A DNA stretch of 64,000 nt from Globisporangium splendens (taxonomy: Eukaryota > Oomycota > Peronosporomycetes > Pythiales > Pythiaceae): positions 124,001 to 188,000 of the forward strand of contig VFIW01000042.1 in the NCBI GenBank assembly GCA_006386115.1, in the 5' to 3' direction. Under the pieces are notes generated by a model. The model ran no database searches and had not been told where the DNA came from. It worked only from the letters and a program-made list of their open reading frames with translations. The first letter of the stretch is position 1. The number at the start of each line of letters is the position of its first letter. Position numbers and translations under genes: made by a program. Of the stretch, positions 31,485-42,201 are shown piece by piece.

Positions 31485-33776
31485 ATGCGACTGCTCCTTA
31501 CGACGTGGTGGCGACCAGTGCCAAAGACGACGATCGTACAACCCGTAGGACCGCCTCAACCACTCGCGAGTCACCATCACAAGCGTCAATGTGATCGCAA
31601 GAGTATTCTTCGCGTGCTCGCCGTGATCTACTGTTGGTCTCTGTGGCTCTTCGTCACGATTCTCATCTTTGGGCAGCAGCATTCCTCCAGAGACATCTCG
31701 ATGTATCACCTTCGTTTTGGCCAGCGTCCCGACGAAGGGTTGCACCAAGCCGGGAGTAAAAACGACGAGCCATACACGGGCCGATCGTTTGTGTGTTCGC
31801 TGCACGGCAGGGTGTACAAGCCGTTGTCGGTACAGAAAGCCATCAAAGCCCATCTGCTGTCATCGAGGACACTAGTGGAACGGGAATCAATGGCTATCGC
31901 ATGGTGCCGCGCGATCAGTTTGAGTTTAGCCCGGAAGCATACAGTGTGTACGCTGGCGTGTGCAATTTTGTCGCTGCAAACGTGGATACCGTCGTTGAGG
32001 TTTGTATGAAACTTGGGTACAACGTCACGATGGACAAACTTCGCATCGTTCCAGGAGGCGATAATACGACCATGATATCGCTTGCTAATACGCTTCCGGT
32101 GATCGCTCTCCCTTACTACGACAACAGTCCAAACTCGCGCTTCGCGATGCCCGGATCCGACGGCAGTTCGTGCGTGTTCCGTCTCGCTGGTACGTCTCAA
32201 GGGAGGCCAATTCCATTTTACACGGCGTGAGTCGATTGGCTCGAGAAACGATGACCATCGAGCTACTTGGGCGGCCTGGCAGAGTTTGGAAAAACGGATG
32301 GTACGAAGACCTGCATGGGTCAAAGTGGCACTCGGACGTTGTCACGTTTAATTTGACTCCATCCCTCGGTATCCCCACGCGTGAGTTTCATCTTCTAACC
32401 AGCCAAGAGTATGATTGCAGCGTATCGACCAAAACTTACGAAGCCTCAAGTGTAACGTCAGCATGGAAACCACTCTGTGTGACGGAGAAAGAAGTAGCAT
32501 TCACTTCGATTACTGTCTCAAATGGGTTCAGTTATGGATTGCTCCTGTACGACGGCGATATCAAGCGGGTCGTCGAGAGCAATTACGACCTCCGCATGTT
32601 CATCTCCAACATCTCGCTCGCGTGGTTGCTGTTTTGATGGATCGTTGCGATGATCGCACTTCTGAATGGATATCGCCATGGGGTATCAAACCTCGAACCT
32701 GTGGGTGTCGGTGTGCTCTCGTGCGCGCGCGGCTTCCATTTCCTCCCCATTATCTTGCTCCCGCGTCTGAAAATGCACCTGACCGTCTTTTGTACGATCG
32801 GGTGTCAATTTGAAGGCGCGCAACGAGCGCTCGGCGAGTCAAGAATGATGATGTACCCAGCCATGACGGAATTTGTACTTTTCAGCTACAGCATCTTGAA
32901 TTTGCTCGCCAAAGCGTTGCGTCGACAAGTGAGCGACGCGCTGCTTGGTCCAGCCTTGCTGTTCTACTGTTTGCTGCACAGGTTTCGGCGAGATATCGCG
33001 GAATCGAGGTGGATGGAGTACCAAGGCCGCGTGACGACCATCGTAACTTCGTCGGAGTTCGATGCGGTCTCGATACTCAATTTTTTCGAAGCGATATTGC
33101 TCTACGTCTCAATGGCAACGCTAAATCGCTATTGTTGATCAAGGTCGCAGTGTATGCAACGACGGTTTTGCTGCCTTTGCTGTGATCGAAGCGTCAGCAT
33201 GTGATCACTGATGATACGCGAGTGACGCAGCTGGAACGTGCACTTGGCTTTCGCTTAGATGCCAGCGGGGGATTGACAAGCGTATCTTTTCGAACATGTA
33301 CATCTGGAAAATCAGTGGTGACAGCAGCGCAACAAAGTCGCGTCTGCTCACAGGATACGAACTCGTGCGTCTAGGCTACGTCGTGTTTGGGGACGACTGC
33401 CTCATCTCGATATATGACTGGTACTCGATCCTTCTCATGAGCCCAACGCGGCTTCTACAGCCTCCAATTAGCCCAGTGCATATCCTGGTGTTTCAAGTCG
33501 CTCGAGATCTCAGGAATGGGTGCTATGACGTCAACAGCAAACCCAAGCTTTGTCGGATGCATGACGAGCAGCTCCTCAAGCATCATTGCTGGAAAATCTA
33601 CGTTGGATCGTTCTACTAAAGTCAATCGCCAGAAGTCCAGAAACGCAGCAAAGTCCGATGTCAGCAGCAACCACTTGATATTGCAGTCATTTGGCAAAAC
33701 ACACAATCCGCGAGTGTGGGACGCGGCCGTAATTCTGTGTTTGTGTTGTGGTCAAAGTATACTTTATGGCGCTTGA
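31485..33776 (+). pseudogene. Multi-pass membrane protein family member, heavily degraded
   Basis: A continuous protein can be followed only by changing frame repeatedly. The visible pieces are a membrane segment near 31630 (WSLWLFVTILIFG), an extracytosolic-looking block (about 31793-32600, with WYEDLHGSKWHSDV and LLLYDGDIKRVVESNYDLR), a pair of helical segments (GVGVLSCARGFHFLPIILL; MTEFVLFSYSILNLLAKALR), and a C-terminal block (LVRLGYVVFGDDCLISIYDWYS). I associate this arrangement with a large oomycete-specific family of putative transmembrane proteins of unknown function. Frame changes occur near 31790, 32170, 32640, 33090 and 33200-33300, and stops lie between them, so the locus is not translatable as one product. 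The breaks are too many to be introns. Family identity is from memory of the motif pattern and is moderate. Confidence 0.6.
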
Positions 33777-33876
33777 GCTTTTAAACCAAATTGCGAAGCG
33801 AGATTTTATTCACTGCTTACTCAACATGCATGTCTTGTGTCCTACTAGCCCTACGGGCTCTCCTACGCACTCGCGA

Positions 33877-34167
33877 CTACGATCTAGTGGCGTTCCTTAA
33901 TATGCAAAGTCTCCGCTCTTCTTCCTTTAAGTTGTTCCTCATTTCAGTTGTTCGCAGTTGAGTGGCAAGCGTTCCCTGTCGCTTAGATAATCTAGATCTC
34001 ACCTCTTTGTTCTCCGTTACTGCATTGCCGGTGTGCTTGTCTGAAACCACACGCCACATTTTTCTCTGAGTGTACGACGTGTTGCTACTCCGACCTTTAT
34101 TGTTTTGACACCGCTCGGCTTCTGCTGCATTGCGACTGTAGACTCGACGCGAAAAAGAACGACTCAT
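33877..34167 (-). CDS. Possible small basic protein, doubtful
   Basis: A 96-residue minus-strand frame from an ATG at about 34167, rich in Arg, Ser and Lys (MSRSFSRRVYSRNAAEAE at the start, EMRNNLKEEERRL near the end). It lies in the 3' flank of the ARM-repeat gene on the same strand. It has no recognisable domain and may be a chance frame or a decayed piece of a neighbour. Confidence 0.2.
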   Translation of the reverse strand: MSRSFSRRVYSRNAAEAERCQNNKGRSSNTSYTQRKMWRVVSDKHTGNAVTENKEVRSRLSKRQGTLATQLRTTEMRNNLKEEERRLCILRNATRS

Positions 34168-34203
34168 TTGCTTGTCGAAAGCTGCACACAAATAAAAGGC
34201 TTG

Positions 34204-36345
34204 CTACTCTAGTCTTTGCTTTTTCGCGAGTTGATCATCTCCAGAAGTTTGGAGCAAATGGTCATCGCAATGGGCAATAGACGCTACATCGACACCTACG
34301 TCAAGCTCGTCGTCACTGTACTCGTATGCATCTTCAATGCTGTCGGCTCCGTCAGCCTCGTCTTGTTCGTTAACTGCTATTACCTCCGCAACAATAATCG
34401 GGTCGTTGGACCAAAACAGTGTCTGCGCGTCCAGCACTGCTCTGTGATATTGTGAACCAACCTGAGCTAATGCCTTCAAGACATCGATGGCGATTTGCCT
34501 CAGTTTGTCTGGCTCATGCACGAGAACGCATGCCAGGGCAGCGACGTTGTCACAGAGAAAGCGGAGTTGAATTGGCCCCCACGAAGGCACCAATTTGCGG
34601 AATTGCATCAGCACGATCATTTTTTCGACCTCGCTGCCGTTTGAAAGTATCTCGACGCTTAGCTTCAGGTTCTCGATCTCATCTGCTCCCGCGTGACCAA
34701 GAACGACGCGCTCGGACTTTCGATACACGCTCAGCAGATTCTGATAGTAAATTTTCGATGGTGCGCCATTTTCGGATACCTGTGCTGCATTATCGAGGAG
34801 CCCACGGACGACCAGGTCTACTTCACTGGCATAGCTTCGATTTGCGGTAGCCAGGTTCCGAGTAAAGTCACTCAATAGGCTCGCTATCGTGGGGTCACCT
34901 TCGTGAGAAAGCGCTTCGACAAGACGAGGGACTCCAGCTTCGTCATTCACCAGGATGTCGCGAACCGAGGCACATTGATTCAGTGGTGCCGTCAAGTAGA
35001 AGAAAGCTTGTTTTCGAAGCGTCTGTGCACAGTCAGCTGCGAGACAGCGAAATGCAAGTGACGCAAGCTTTTCGTGACATGGACGTAGTTTCGCGACGCC
35101 AACTCTCGGCAACTCGTAGATAATGTGCACCAACAGCTGCCAAACCTCGTGTTTCACATAATCGCTTGTATCTACATCTGCAAGAAGCGCAGATAACATC
35201 GAAATGAGCCCGTGATCGAAACAGAAAACAGCTAGCGCTTCTATGTTTGTCGGCAGCAGCACCAAAGCTTGACGCTTCTCTGCTTCACTATCGCCACCTA
35301 ACGATTTCTTGAAGAACTCAAAGTCAACCGATGTACTGAAAGCATCGCCGACTGTCTTATAAAAATCCTCCGATAGGATGTCGAATTGCTCGCGCTCAAC
35401 CTGCTTCATCACAATTTGACTACGATATTTTGCATCTAGCGTTGCGAGTTCCGCCAGACACGTCACGGCTTGCTGTTGCAGTTCATGCACCCCGCAACTG
35501 ACTACCGAGAAAAGAGCCGAGATACCGTCATGGGATACAAACTCGCGGGCAAGCATGTGATCGATGGCAAAGCACATACACATTAATACGACGCACTTTT
35601 CAAAAGAGTGTCCGCGGAGGAGAACTTGAATAATCACTTCAGCATTTTCCCAGAGAAACCAGTCTTCACGCTTCGCCTCAGGATCAAATACCGCAACTGT
35701 GAGCTTAGGTTCGTAGCATAGTAGCACGCTTTCGAGACAGCACAGATGCAAGTAATGGACTCTTCCCTGGAGGCGATTCCGGACGATCTGCTCGATCTCT
35801 TTGGCAGAAGTGGTGCTTTCAGCTGACAAAATCCGCAATACTTGGACGAGTAGCTGCCGCATACGCTTCGTAAGATCGGATGTCAGCATCGTAGCTGTGG
35901 TTTCGATTAAGTTATTCCCTGGAAACGCCAACTGTACTCCAAACTTTTTTAGGGACAATAGGCACGTGAGACCCAGCGTATAGTACGGTAATTGTCCGTC
36001 TCGGCGCTGGAGAGCATAGCGAACGACGCAGGCGACAAACCCCAAGGTTCCGGCCACGTGCGCTGCAATCTCCTGCGACGGCAGGAGGTCCATCAAGTGC
36101 GCGATGGTTTCCCAGATATCTAGCTTCAGGGTCTCTTGCTCGGCTTCGACTTCGTGATCGCCCACCAGTTCCATCAGCAAACGCAGCAGGCGCGCGTCCT
36201 CGTACTCGATCATGTGGTGTGTTTCTGAAATGCCACCGCATGAGCGTAGTGAACGCAGAACCTGACGTTTTGCGTCCAGATTGCCAATGTGGAGCTGCTC
36301 GCAGATCCGTGCGACGCTCTCTGTCATCACCTGAAGGCTGTTCAT
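34204..36345 (-). CDS. ARM/HEAT-like helical repeat protein, 713 residues
   Basis: A single-exon frame from the ATG at 36345. The open frame extends 20 codons upstream but without another ATG. The protein is helical throughout, with repeated amphipathic helix pairs resembling armadillo or HEAT repeats (for example HELQQQAVTCLAELATLDAKYRSQI and KLRQIAIDVLKALAQVG). Such solenoids usually act as protein scaffolds. The C-terminal 50 residues are acidic (EYSDDELDVGVD), ending in a basic KKQRLE tail that could be a nuclear signal. It shares the motif YYQNLLSVYR with the larger neighbour at 36854-40099 (YFQNLVPLYC), so the two are tandem paralogs on the same strand, 508 bp apart. No named family recognised. 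Confidence 0.85.
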   Translation of the reverse strand: MNSLQVMTESVARICEQLHIGNLDAKRQVLRSLRSCGGISETHHMIEYEDARLLRLLMELVGDHEVEAEQETLKLDIWETIAHLMDLLPSQEIAAHVAGTLGFVACVVRYALQRRDGQLPYYTLGLTCLLSLKKFGVQLAFPGNNLIETTATMLTSDLTKRMRQLLVQVLRILSAESTTSAKEIEQIVRNRLQGRVHYLHLCCLESVLLCYEPKLTVAVFDPEAKREDWFLWENAEVIIQVLLRGHSFEKCVVLMCMCFAIDHMLAREFVSHDGISALFSVVSCGVHELQQQAVTCLAELATLDAKYRSQIVMKQVEREQFDILSEDFYKTVGDAFSTSVDFEFFKKSLGGDSEAEKRQALVLLPTNIEALAVFCFDHGLISMLSALLADVDTSDYVKHEVWQLLVHIIYELPRVGVAKLRPCHEKLASLAFRCLAADCAQTLRKQAFFYLTAPLNQCASVRDILVNDEAGVPRLVEALSHEGDPTIASLLSDFTRNLATANRSYASEVDLVVRGLLDNAAQVSENGAPSKIYYQNLLSVYRKSERVVLGHAGADEIENLKLSVEILSNGSEVEKMIVLMQFRKLVPSWGPIQLRFLCDNVAALACVLVHEPDKLRQIAIDVLKALAQVGSQYHRAVLDAQTLFWSNDPIIVAEVIAVNEQDEADGADSIEDAYEYSDDELDVGVDVASIAHCDDHLLQTSGDDQLAKKQRLE

Positions 36346-36853
36346 CACTTTCTGTTGTTGTCTCGTGAAAAACGCTGACCAGCACCTCAACTTTGACGGG
36401 AACAAGAAAAAAAAAGCGTCGATCGTCGCGTCCTCTTTGCTGTTTGCGTGTGGCTTGCGTCCTACGTGGCAACTTTCGGAATGGCATCAGAAAAGCTCCC
36501 GAGAAGCTGATCGGATTGATCATTATGTCCACAAGCTAGAATCTTTGATGACCATGAGTGTAGGTCCACAGAAATCAACCCACACACACATACATACTGA
36601 CTTCTGTCAAAAACTCTTGTTGACGTTTTGGACACAACTGTCCAATTTACATTTGCATCTCCATCATGTCAACTTCTCACTGATGTTTGATATGCTTTGC
36701 CATGCTTCGCTCAGAGCCATCAGCACTTGTTGAAGAAAATTTGTTTGGGTCTGGTCACACATTACACTACGAGAATCAATAAAGAATTCGATACACTTAA
36801 AATCAGGAGCACCACTCAGACGCCTAGTGCATTGTGGGCAGTCGAAAATGACC

Positions 36854-39800
36854 TTAAACCAGTTCCCAGTCGCCATCATCGCTGCTTACATCGCCACTGA
36901 TAGATTCTGGTGCTTCCACCATCTCTTCTGCTTCAGTAGCCACAGTTAGTCGTCTATCTTGATCTGCGATGTCCTTACTTCCATTTCCAGCAGCACTCCC
37001 AGGCTTGGATTCGGCAACGCCGTCCTCTTCGCCGTCGTCACTGTGCGCTTCTTCATTCTGCTCGCTGTCGTCTCCGTCGTCATCACTGTAGTAGTACACG
37101 CTGGCTTCTTCTGCTTGCGTGTCCTCGTCCGCTGGCTTGTCCTCGCCGTCATCCAGCAAAACGGCATGAAGTCTGTCACTTACCAGGCTGACATCCAACG
37201 CCGATAGGATTTGGCGCACTAGCTCGCGGACAATCTCAGGACCACTTGTGGAAACGGTCACAAGATCGTCGATGCGATCTGACACAATTCGAATAATCGC
37301 GGTCTTGTCAGAGCGCTGAACTCCGAACTGGTACCTAGCGGAAATTTCCATGCTGTCATGCAGGAAAAGTGCTGCCGCCAGCTGCGCCAGGTAGCTCCCG
37401 TACCTCAATATATCGAACGTTAATCTCACACAGATTGCTTTGTCGAGACTCTCAAGTTTCCCGAGCTGCAGTCCGCTGTCGTCGCAGTACAATGGCACCA
37501 GATTCTGAAAGTAGATTGCGTCATACTGGAACGGCGATCCTGGCGCGCTAGCGTTCTCCAACAGCGTCTCGACACACGCGCCGAGTTCACGATCGTACTT
37601 GTATTCCGGTTCAGTAAAGTCACGCAAGTAAGTTAGAATGGCGTCTGCTCTCGCTGCGTTCTCTTCTCGAACGAGAAGATTCACGAGCGTGCTCAGGATT
37701 CCACGATCCACAAGCAAGTCGCGATTCGCCACGGACTCGTAAAGCACATGTGAGCGCAACATCTCCATCACAAGCTCTCGAAATGACGGGTCGTCGGTCA
37801 ACGTGCGCAGCACAATCTTAATCAAGGTGCGAATCTTGGGGACGGTCGTGATGTTCAGCGGCCGTAAATCATCCACAAAAGTCAATAACATCGTCCAGAT
37901 GCGCAACTTGATTGATTCACTCGTGCTCGGTCTCTCCAACAGCTTCGATAGGATTGCCAGGACGTCGTGCTCGTTGTATGCGTACAAGATATCGGCGTTC
38001 AAGCTGTTTAACGCCACGATTATGCTGCCTTCAGTGCCACGTTCCAACTGTTCCACTGCTTCGTCGAGCCACTTAGATGGTGCAACGGTTACGTTCTCAC
38101 CACTCATCAGTTCCATGCATTCCTCTGCGTTGTCGTCGTCACTGACATCACTGCATCCGCGCGCTTCTTCACTCTGCTCAATGTCGTCTTCGTCATCGTC
38201 GCTATTGTAGCATGCATCCAGTTGCATGCCATCATCCGCTCTAGCGGCAGCATTAGGTCTGTCACCCGCCAAGCTGAGATCCAAAGCCAACAAAATTTGG
38301 AGCACCAGCTCGCGGCCTTCCTCGGGACCATTTGCGGATACGGCCACGAGATCGTCGATATAATCAAACAGAATGCCCGCGATCGCAGTCGCATCGGAGC
38401 GTTGATCCTCGAACTGGCAGCGATCAGAGAGCTCCATCGCGTCGTATATGAAAAGTATGGCTGCGAGCTGAGCAACCTCATTTTCATCCCGCAACACGTC
38501 GAGTAGCAATCTCTCACAGATCAGTTTATCAATGCCCTCAAGTTTCCCGAGCTGCAGTCCGCTGACTTCGCAATACAACGGCACAAGGTTCTGAAAGTAC
38601 ATTACCTCATACTGGATGGACGATCCTCGCAAGCTCGCATTCTCAAGCAGCATCTTCACATTCAGGTCGAGTTCCTGACGGTAGCCCACTGCAGTCAAGC
38701 CACACAAGTACGTGACCAAAGCTTCCGCTCTCGTTGCATTCTCCTCCCGAACGAGAAGGTAAACGAGTGTGCCCAAAATCCCTGAATCCACGAGCAAATC
38801 GCGGTTTGTGGCGGAGTGAAAGAAGAAATCGGAGCGCAGCATCTCCATCGCTTCCTTTTGAAATGGGCGACGAGTACCCTCGAATGCACGCAACACAATC
38901 GCAATCAGTGTGCGAATTCCGGGGACCGTCGAGATTTCGTGAGCATGTAGATCCTTGACAAATGTCAGCAACAGGGTCCAAATGCATAATTTGAGATCGC
39001 CACTAGTTTTCTTGTTCTCCAGTAGGCTCGACAAGACAGCGAAGAGGTCATGCTCCGCGCAAGCGTACACGACGTCGAATGGCCGCTTCATGAACCTGTC
39101 CAGCACCCGATATTTTTCGTATACGGTGCCATGCTGCAATTTCTCCACCGCGTCGTCGGGGTCCCCAAAATACGAGTACGAGTCTGGCTTTTGCTGGCCT
39201 GTTCCCTCCACCACCACCACTTTGACGAATCGCGAGCGGTACTCGGGATTGTGGCTCACGACTTCGCGCTCGAGGTCCAGCGCGAGCTGTTTCACATCCA
39301 AGTGCTCTTCTTGCTGGGAAAGATTGGCTAAGACGGGACCTCCTTGGTGAAACAGCACGAAGTTTTCTAGGACCGAGTAGTTGTTGCCTGACAAACACTT
39401 CAAAAGGATAAACTGCTCGACGCAATCGCCTTCGCGTAGAATATCTGCGACGTCCGGAAGGTGTGGTCCAAGCTTCCAGATGGTGATGCGCCGCCAGCGC
39501 TGCAACGAGTACGACCACGAAGCTCGCGTAGTCGCTGCACCAATCATCCCCAGAAGCGTCTCGTTGATCGCATTCTTGCAGCCGTCGCCTTCGTGCACAA
39601 GCAGCTCCAGTAGCTCCATCAGGATCCTCATGGTCAGGCGACTGGTGCCGCTTTGCAAGAGTTGCCTGAGCGGAACCCGAGCGACGTCCGTGCATAATGG
39701 ATACAGCGCGATATGTGGTTTGTTTTCTTTCAACTGACGCAGAAATTGCATCAAGTACAGTGTGTCCCCTGCGTTTCGCTCCATTGCCATCACCACAAGC

Positions 39801-40099
39801 CGCACGACGTCGTACATCATAATGATCGTCTCGTCTTGAGCTATACACGCTGAGAGGACGTCCAGCGCGACTCGCTGGATCTCGTTCGACTGGTTTTCCG
39901 CAGCCACGAGGTCGCACAGCGTCGGGATCGCGACGTCGCTCTCGATAGCCGCATGCAATGAGTCTGGACTGTCGAGCACACACTGGAGCACCTGGAGTTT
40001 GGACGCATCGTCGTCGCTCAGAAGCAGCACGACGTACATGTCGTCAACGCACGGCTGCTCTTGTTGCATCGCCACGGTTTCACCACCGCCGTCGTCCAT
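36854..40099 (-). CDS. ARM/HEAT-like protein with internal duplication, 1081 residues
   Basis: A single-exon frame from the ATG at 40099 (MDDGGGETVAMQQEQ). The first 310 residues are ARM-like helices similar to the 713-residue neighbour. Two successive copies of a roughly 350-residue unit follow, about residues 316-655 and 680-1030. Each unit contains an AEHDL/NEHDV helix, an LLTFVKDL or LLTFVDDL helix, NRDLLVD.GIL.TLV, LVREENA.RA, YFQNLVPLYC, LQLGKLE and a following helical block. Each ends in an acidic stretch of Ser, Asp and Glu (YNSDDDEDDIEQSEEA; YYYSDDDGDDSEQNEEA). The duplicated architecture is visible in DNA as well. A solenoid scaffold is likely, and the partner is unknown. The length, the lack of stops and the coding-like composition support a working gene. 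Confidence 0.85.
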   Translation of the reverse strand: MDDGGGETVAMQQEQPCVDDMYVVLLLSDDDASKLQVLQCVLDSPDSLHAAIESDVAIPTLCDLVAAENQSNEIQRVALDVLSACIAQDETIIMMYDVVRLVVMAMERNAGDTLYLMQFLRQLKENKPHIALYPLCTDVARVPLRQLLQSGTSRLTMRILMELLELLVHEGDGCKNAINETLLGMIGAATTRASWSYSLQRWRRITIWKLGPHLPDVADILREGDCVEQFILLKCLSGNNYSVLENFVLFHQGGPVLANLSQQEEHLDVKQLALDLEREVVSHNPEYRSRFVKVVVVEGTGQQKPDSYSYFGDPDDAVEKLQHGTVYEKYRVLDRFMKRPFDVVYACAEHDLFAVLSSLLENKKTSGDLKLCIWTLLLTFVKDLHAHEISTVPGIRTLIAIVLRAFEGTRRPFQKEAMEMLRSDFFFHSATNRDLLVDSGILGTLVYLLVREENATRAEALVTYLCGLTAVGYRQELDLNVKMLLENASLRGSSIQYEVMYFQNLVPLYCEVSGLQLGKLEGIDKLICERLLLDVLRDENEVAQLAAILFIYDAMELSDRCQFEDQRSDATAIAGILFDYIDDLVAVSANGPEEGRELVLQILLALDLSLAGDRPNAAARADDGMQLDACYNSDDDEDDIEQSEEARGCSDVSDDDNAEECMELMSGENVTVAPSKWLDEAVEQLERGTEGSIIVALNSLNADILYAYNEHDVLAILSKLLERPSTSESIKLRIWTMLLTFVDDLRPLNITTVPKIRTLIKIVLRTLTDDPSFRELVMEMLRSHVLYESVANRDLLVDRGILSTLVNLLVREENAARADAILTYLRDFTEPEYKYDRELGACVETLLENASAPGSPFQYDAIYFQNLVPLYCDDSGLQLGKLESLDKAICVRLTFDILRYGSYLAQLAAALFLHDSMEISARYQFGVQRSDKTAIIRIVSDRIDDLVTVSTSGPEIVRELVRQILSALDVSLVSDRLHAVLLDDGEDKPADEDTQAEEASVYYYSDDDGDDSEQNEEAHSDDGEEDGVAESKPGSAAGNGSKDIADQDRRLTVATEAEEMVEAPESISGDVSSDDGDWELV

Positions 40100-41531
40100 C
40101 TGTGCTGCTCGTGTGCCGTGCGTAATGCGCTGCGAATCGGCAAATGACGCGATCTTCAAGCGTTGCTCTTTGTTCTGTGGGTCAACTTCAAGAATGAGGA
40201 ATCAAATCATGTGCACGCGTTTGCGGTTACCATGAAGGATTCCAACTTCAATGACAGATCATCTCTCCTTTTGTAGTGGGAGAATGCAGGGAAATGGGTT
40301 GGAAAGTGGGCGAGGCGACAGAATCATTGGTCGGAACAAACTGGCCTGATGGAACCCAACATACAGTACTCACTATCATAATTTATCGCGACTCATCAAT
40401 TATGAGAGTAATTACAGGATGTTTTGCACAAATATTGGAGTATTTTGTAGGACTTTTCAGAATAAAACCATTTTCGAGAAATGGTTTTAACACAAGAACG
40501 AGCGCCAATGATCTTGTCCGTTTCTACATCATCGAATGTAAGGACGAGAGAGCTCGTTTACGTTCTTGCGCTGTCCGTCCGACATACAGCAGCGCTGCAG
40601 CTGGTGACTTTGCACCATATCCTGCGTCGCTTCCTTGCAAATTATAGCCACAAGTTTGCAAAAACACTGAAAATTATACTGACATCAGAGGTCTTTTTCA
40701 TGCTTTTAGTGAAAACAAATCGTGATGGTGGCTCCGCAAGTGGGAGCAGTTGGGTTCTTGTCGCCCCTCCTGTTTCATACAGCAAAGAAACACGTTGCGA
40801 GAAAGCTGCAATGTCAACTTCTCTGATAGCTGGTCCGGTGTAAACATCTTGAAGAAGAGTGGAGCTGATGATTAACGCATGAGCGATCCAGGCATCTATT
40901 GGACATCCAGCAGATGCTGCGATGCGCTCATTCTCTGCACTATTGAGCACTCGGGTATCCAGCACGAACAAGACAAACAGCTCCCAATTTAAAGTTAACT
41001 GGATGGCATTCATAGGTCAGCACTACGATTCATAAAAGGTGCTGAACTTTGCTTTTACAAGACATAAAAAGAGCGGAAATGGACATGATGTGGACGTCTT
41101 CCGAGACTTTGATATCTTGCAGCAGGGAGAACCACACGAAACATGCAAAATGCTGTCTACTTTAATTTAGGAGGGACAGAACAGGATTATCACATCGGGG
41201 TTATTTCGACTTTTACTACGGAAAAACTCGAGTACATCGAGATCAGCTTTCTTTTTTTGTACGCTTCTTTCTGCGGCAGAATCTGCAGCGTTCAAGATTG
41301 CTTTATTCGCTCGAGGAGCCTCACAATAATATGTGAAGCCGAGCTGCCGACGTGAACATGAGAAGAGCTCTATCCATTCTGCGATGAGTAAGGCTGAAGT
41401 GGAAGGCAGCGACCAAACAGATATTAGTAACCACTCTGAATAAGATCGATTTAGCAACACAGAAGGGTCAGGTTATTGCGTCTTGCATCGAGTACGGGTT
41501 GCAAGAGGGCTGGGGTAGAGACAATGTGAGG
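40100..41531. other. AT-richer spacer with a short hairpin
   Basis: No gene is visible in this 1.4 kb. Frames are short and lack domains. It contains the hairpin at 40463-40489 and the upstream flank of LINE 3. Confidence 0.5.
40463..40489. repeat. Perfect 11-bp inverted repeat (hairpin)
   Basis: TAAAACCATTT, a 5-nt loop, then AAATGGTTTTA. Perfectly paired. Could be a MITE or Helitron end remnant, or chance in AT-rich DNA; no partner sequence was recognised in the window. Confidence 0.7.
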
Positions 41532-42201
41532 CTCAGCGTCCTGGAGAGACAAAACTTCTCGCGTCAACTGGAAGCATGGGCGACGGCGCGTTTGAATTTC
41601 GATGGAGGGGCACGCGGCAACCCAGGTCCAGGAGGCAGCGGATGGGCACTCATCTTCCTGAATGAACGCAGCAATCAATGGGAACTCAAACCATGCGGTT
41701 ATGCGTGCATGGGACCGGAAGTCATGAACAATTGGTGCGAATACAACGTACTGAAAGATGACCTGGCATACAGTGCACACTACCTACAGCACTATGAAGT
41801 CAAACTGGAAGTCTTCGGAGATAGCCAAATGATTATCGCAGCCCAGAACGGGTTCTCCTCAATACGCCAGACCGAGTTGCAGCCACTAGCAATTCGGGTA
41901 AATCAAGTCGTCGCCAACTTTGCGTGGACCTCCTGGAATCACACAAAACGAGAACAAGACAAAATGGCCGATCTTCTCGCCAACATGGCAATGAACTCCA
42001 AGAATGCGAAGATACTCGCCGACGAATCGCGGGGAAACGACCAAGTTCTTCTGTCCCAAGTCGCAGCTCTACTCGACAATGATATCGGTGCCACACCGTC
42101 AAAACTCAGAAACACCTCACTCTCAGCAGTGTTAATGAGACTCAGGAATTCTTCAACTGTATGTAGATCATAAGTTAAATAGAGTTACCTTCTCTCTCTC
42201 C
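41532..42201 (+). mobile_element. LINE 3, 3' fragment of the LINE 2 family
   Basis: Starts abruptly at GCTCAGCGT, corresponding to 17482 of LINE 2, and continues to the same CT-rich 3' end. The RNase H domain is intact (FDGGARGNPGPGG, CEYNVL, GDSQMII, DKMADLLAN), and the frame runs to 42173. That is about 15 residues further than in LINE 2, where the corresponding site has mutated to a stop. It is close in sequence to LINE 2, with scattered substitutions. No target-site duplication was found around the fragment. Confidence 0.88.

Noticed and set aside
39048..39983. Long minus-strand frame overlapping the ARM-like gene
   Set aside because: Alternative frame of the same strand with Arg-rich shadow composition; the in-frame ARM-like protein explains the region.
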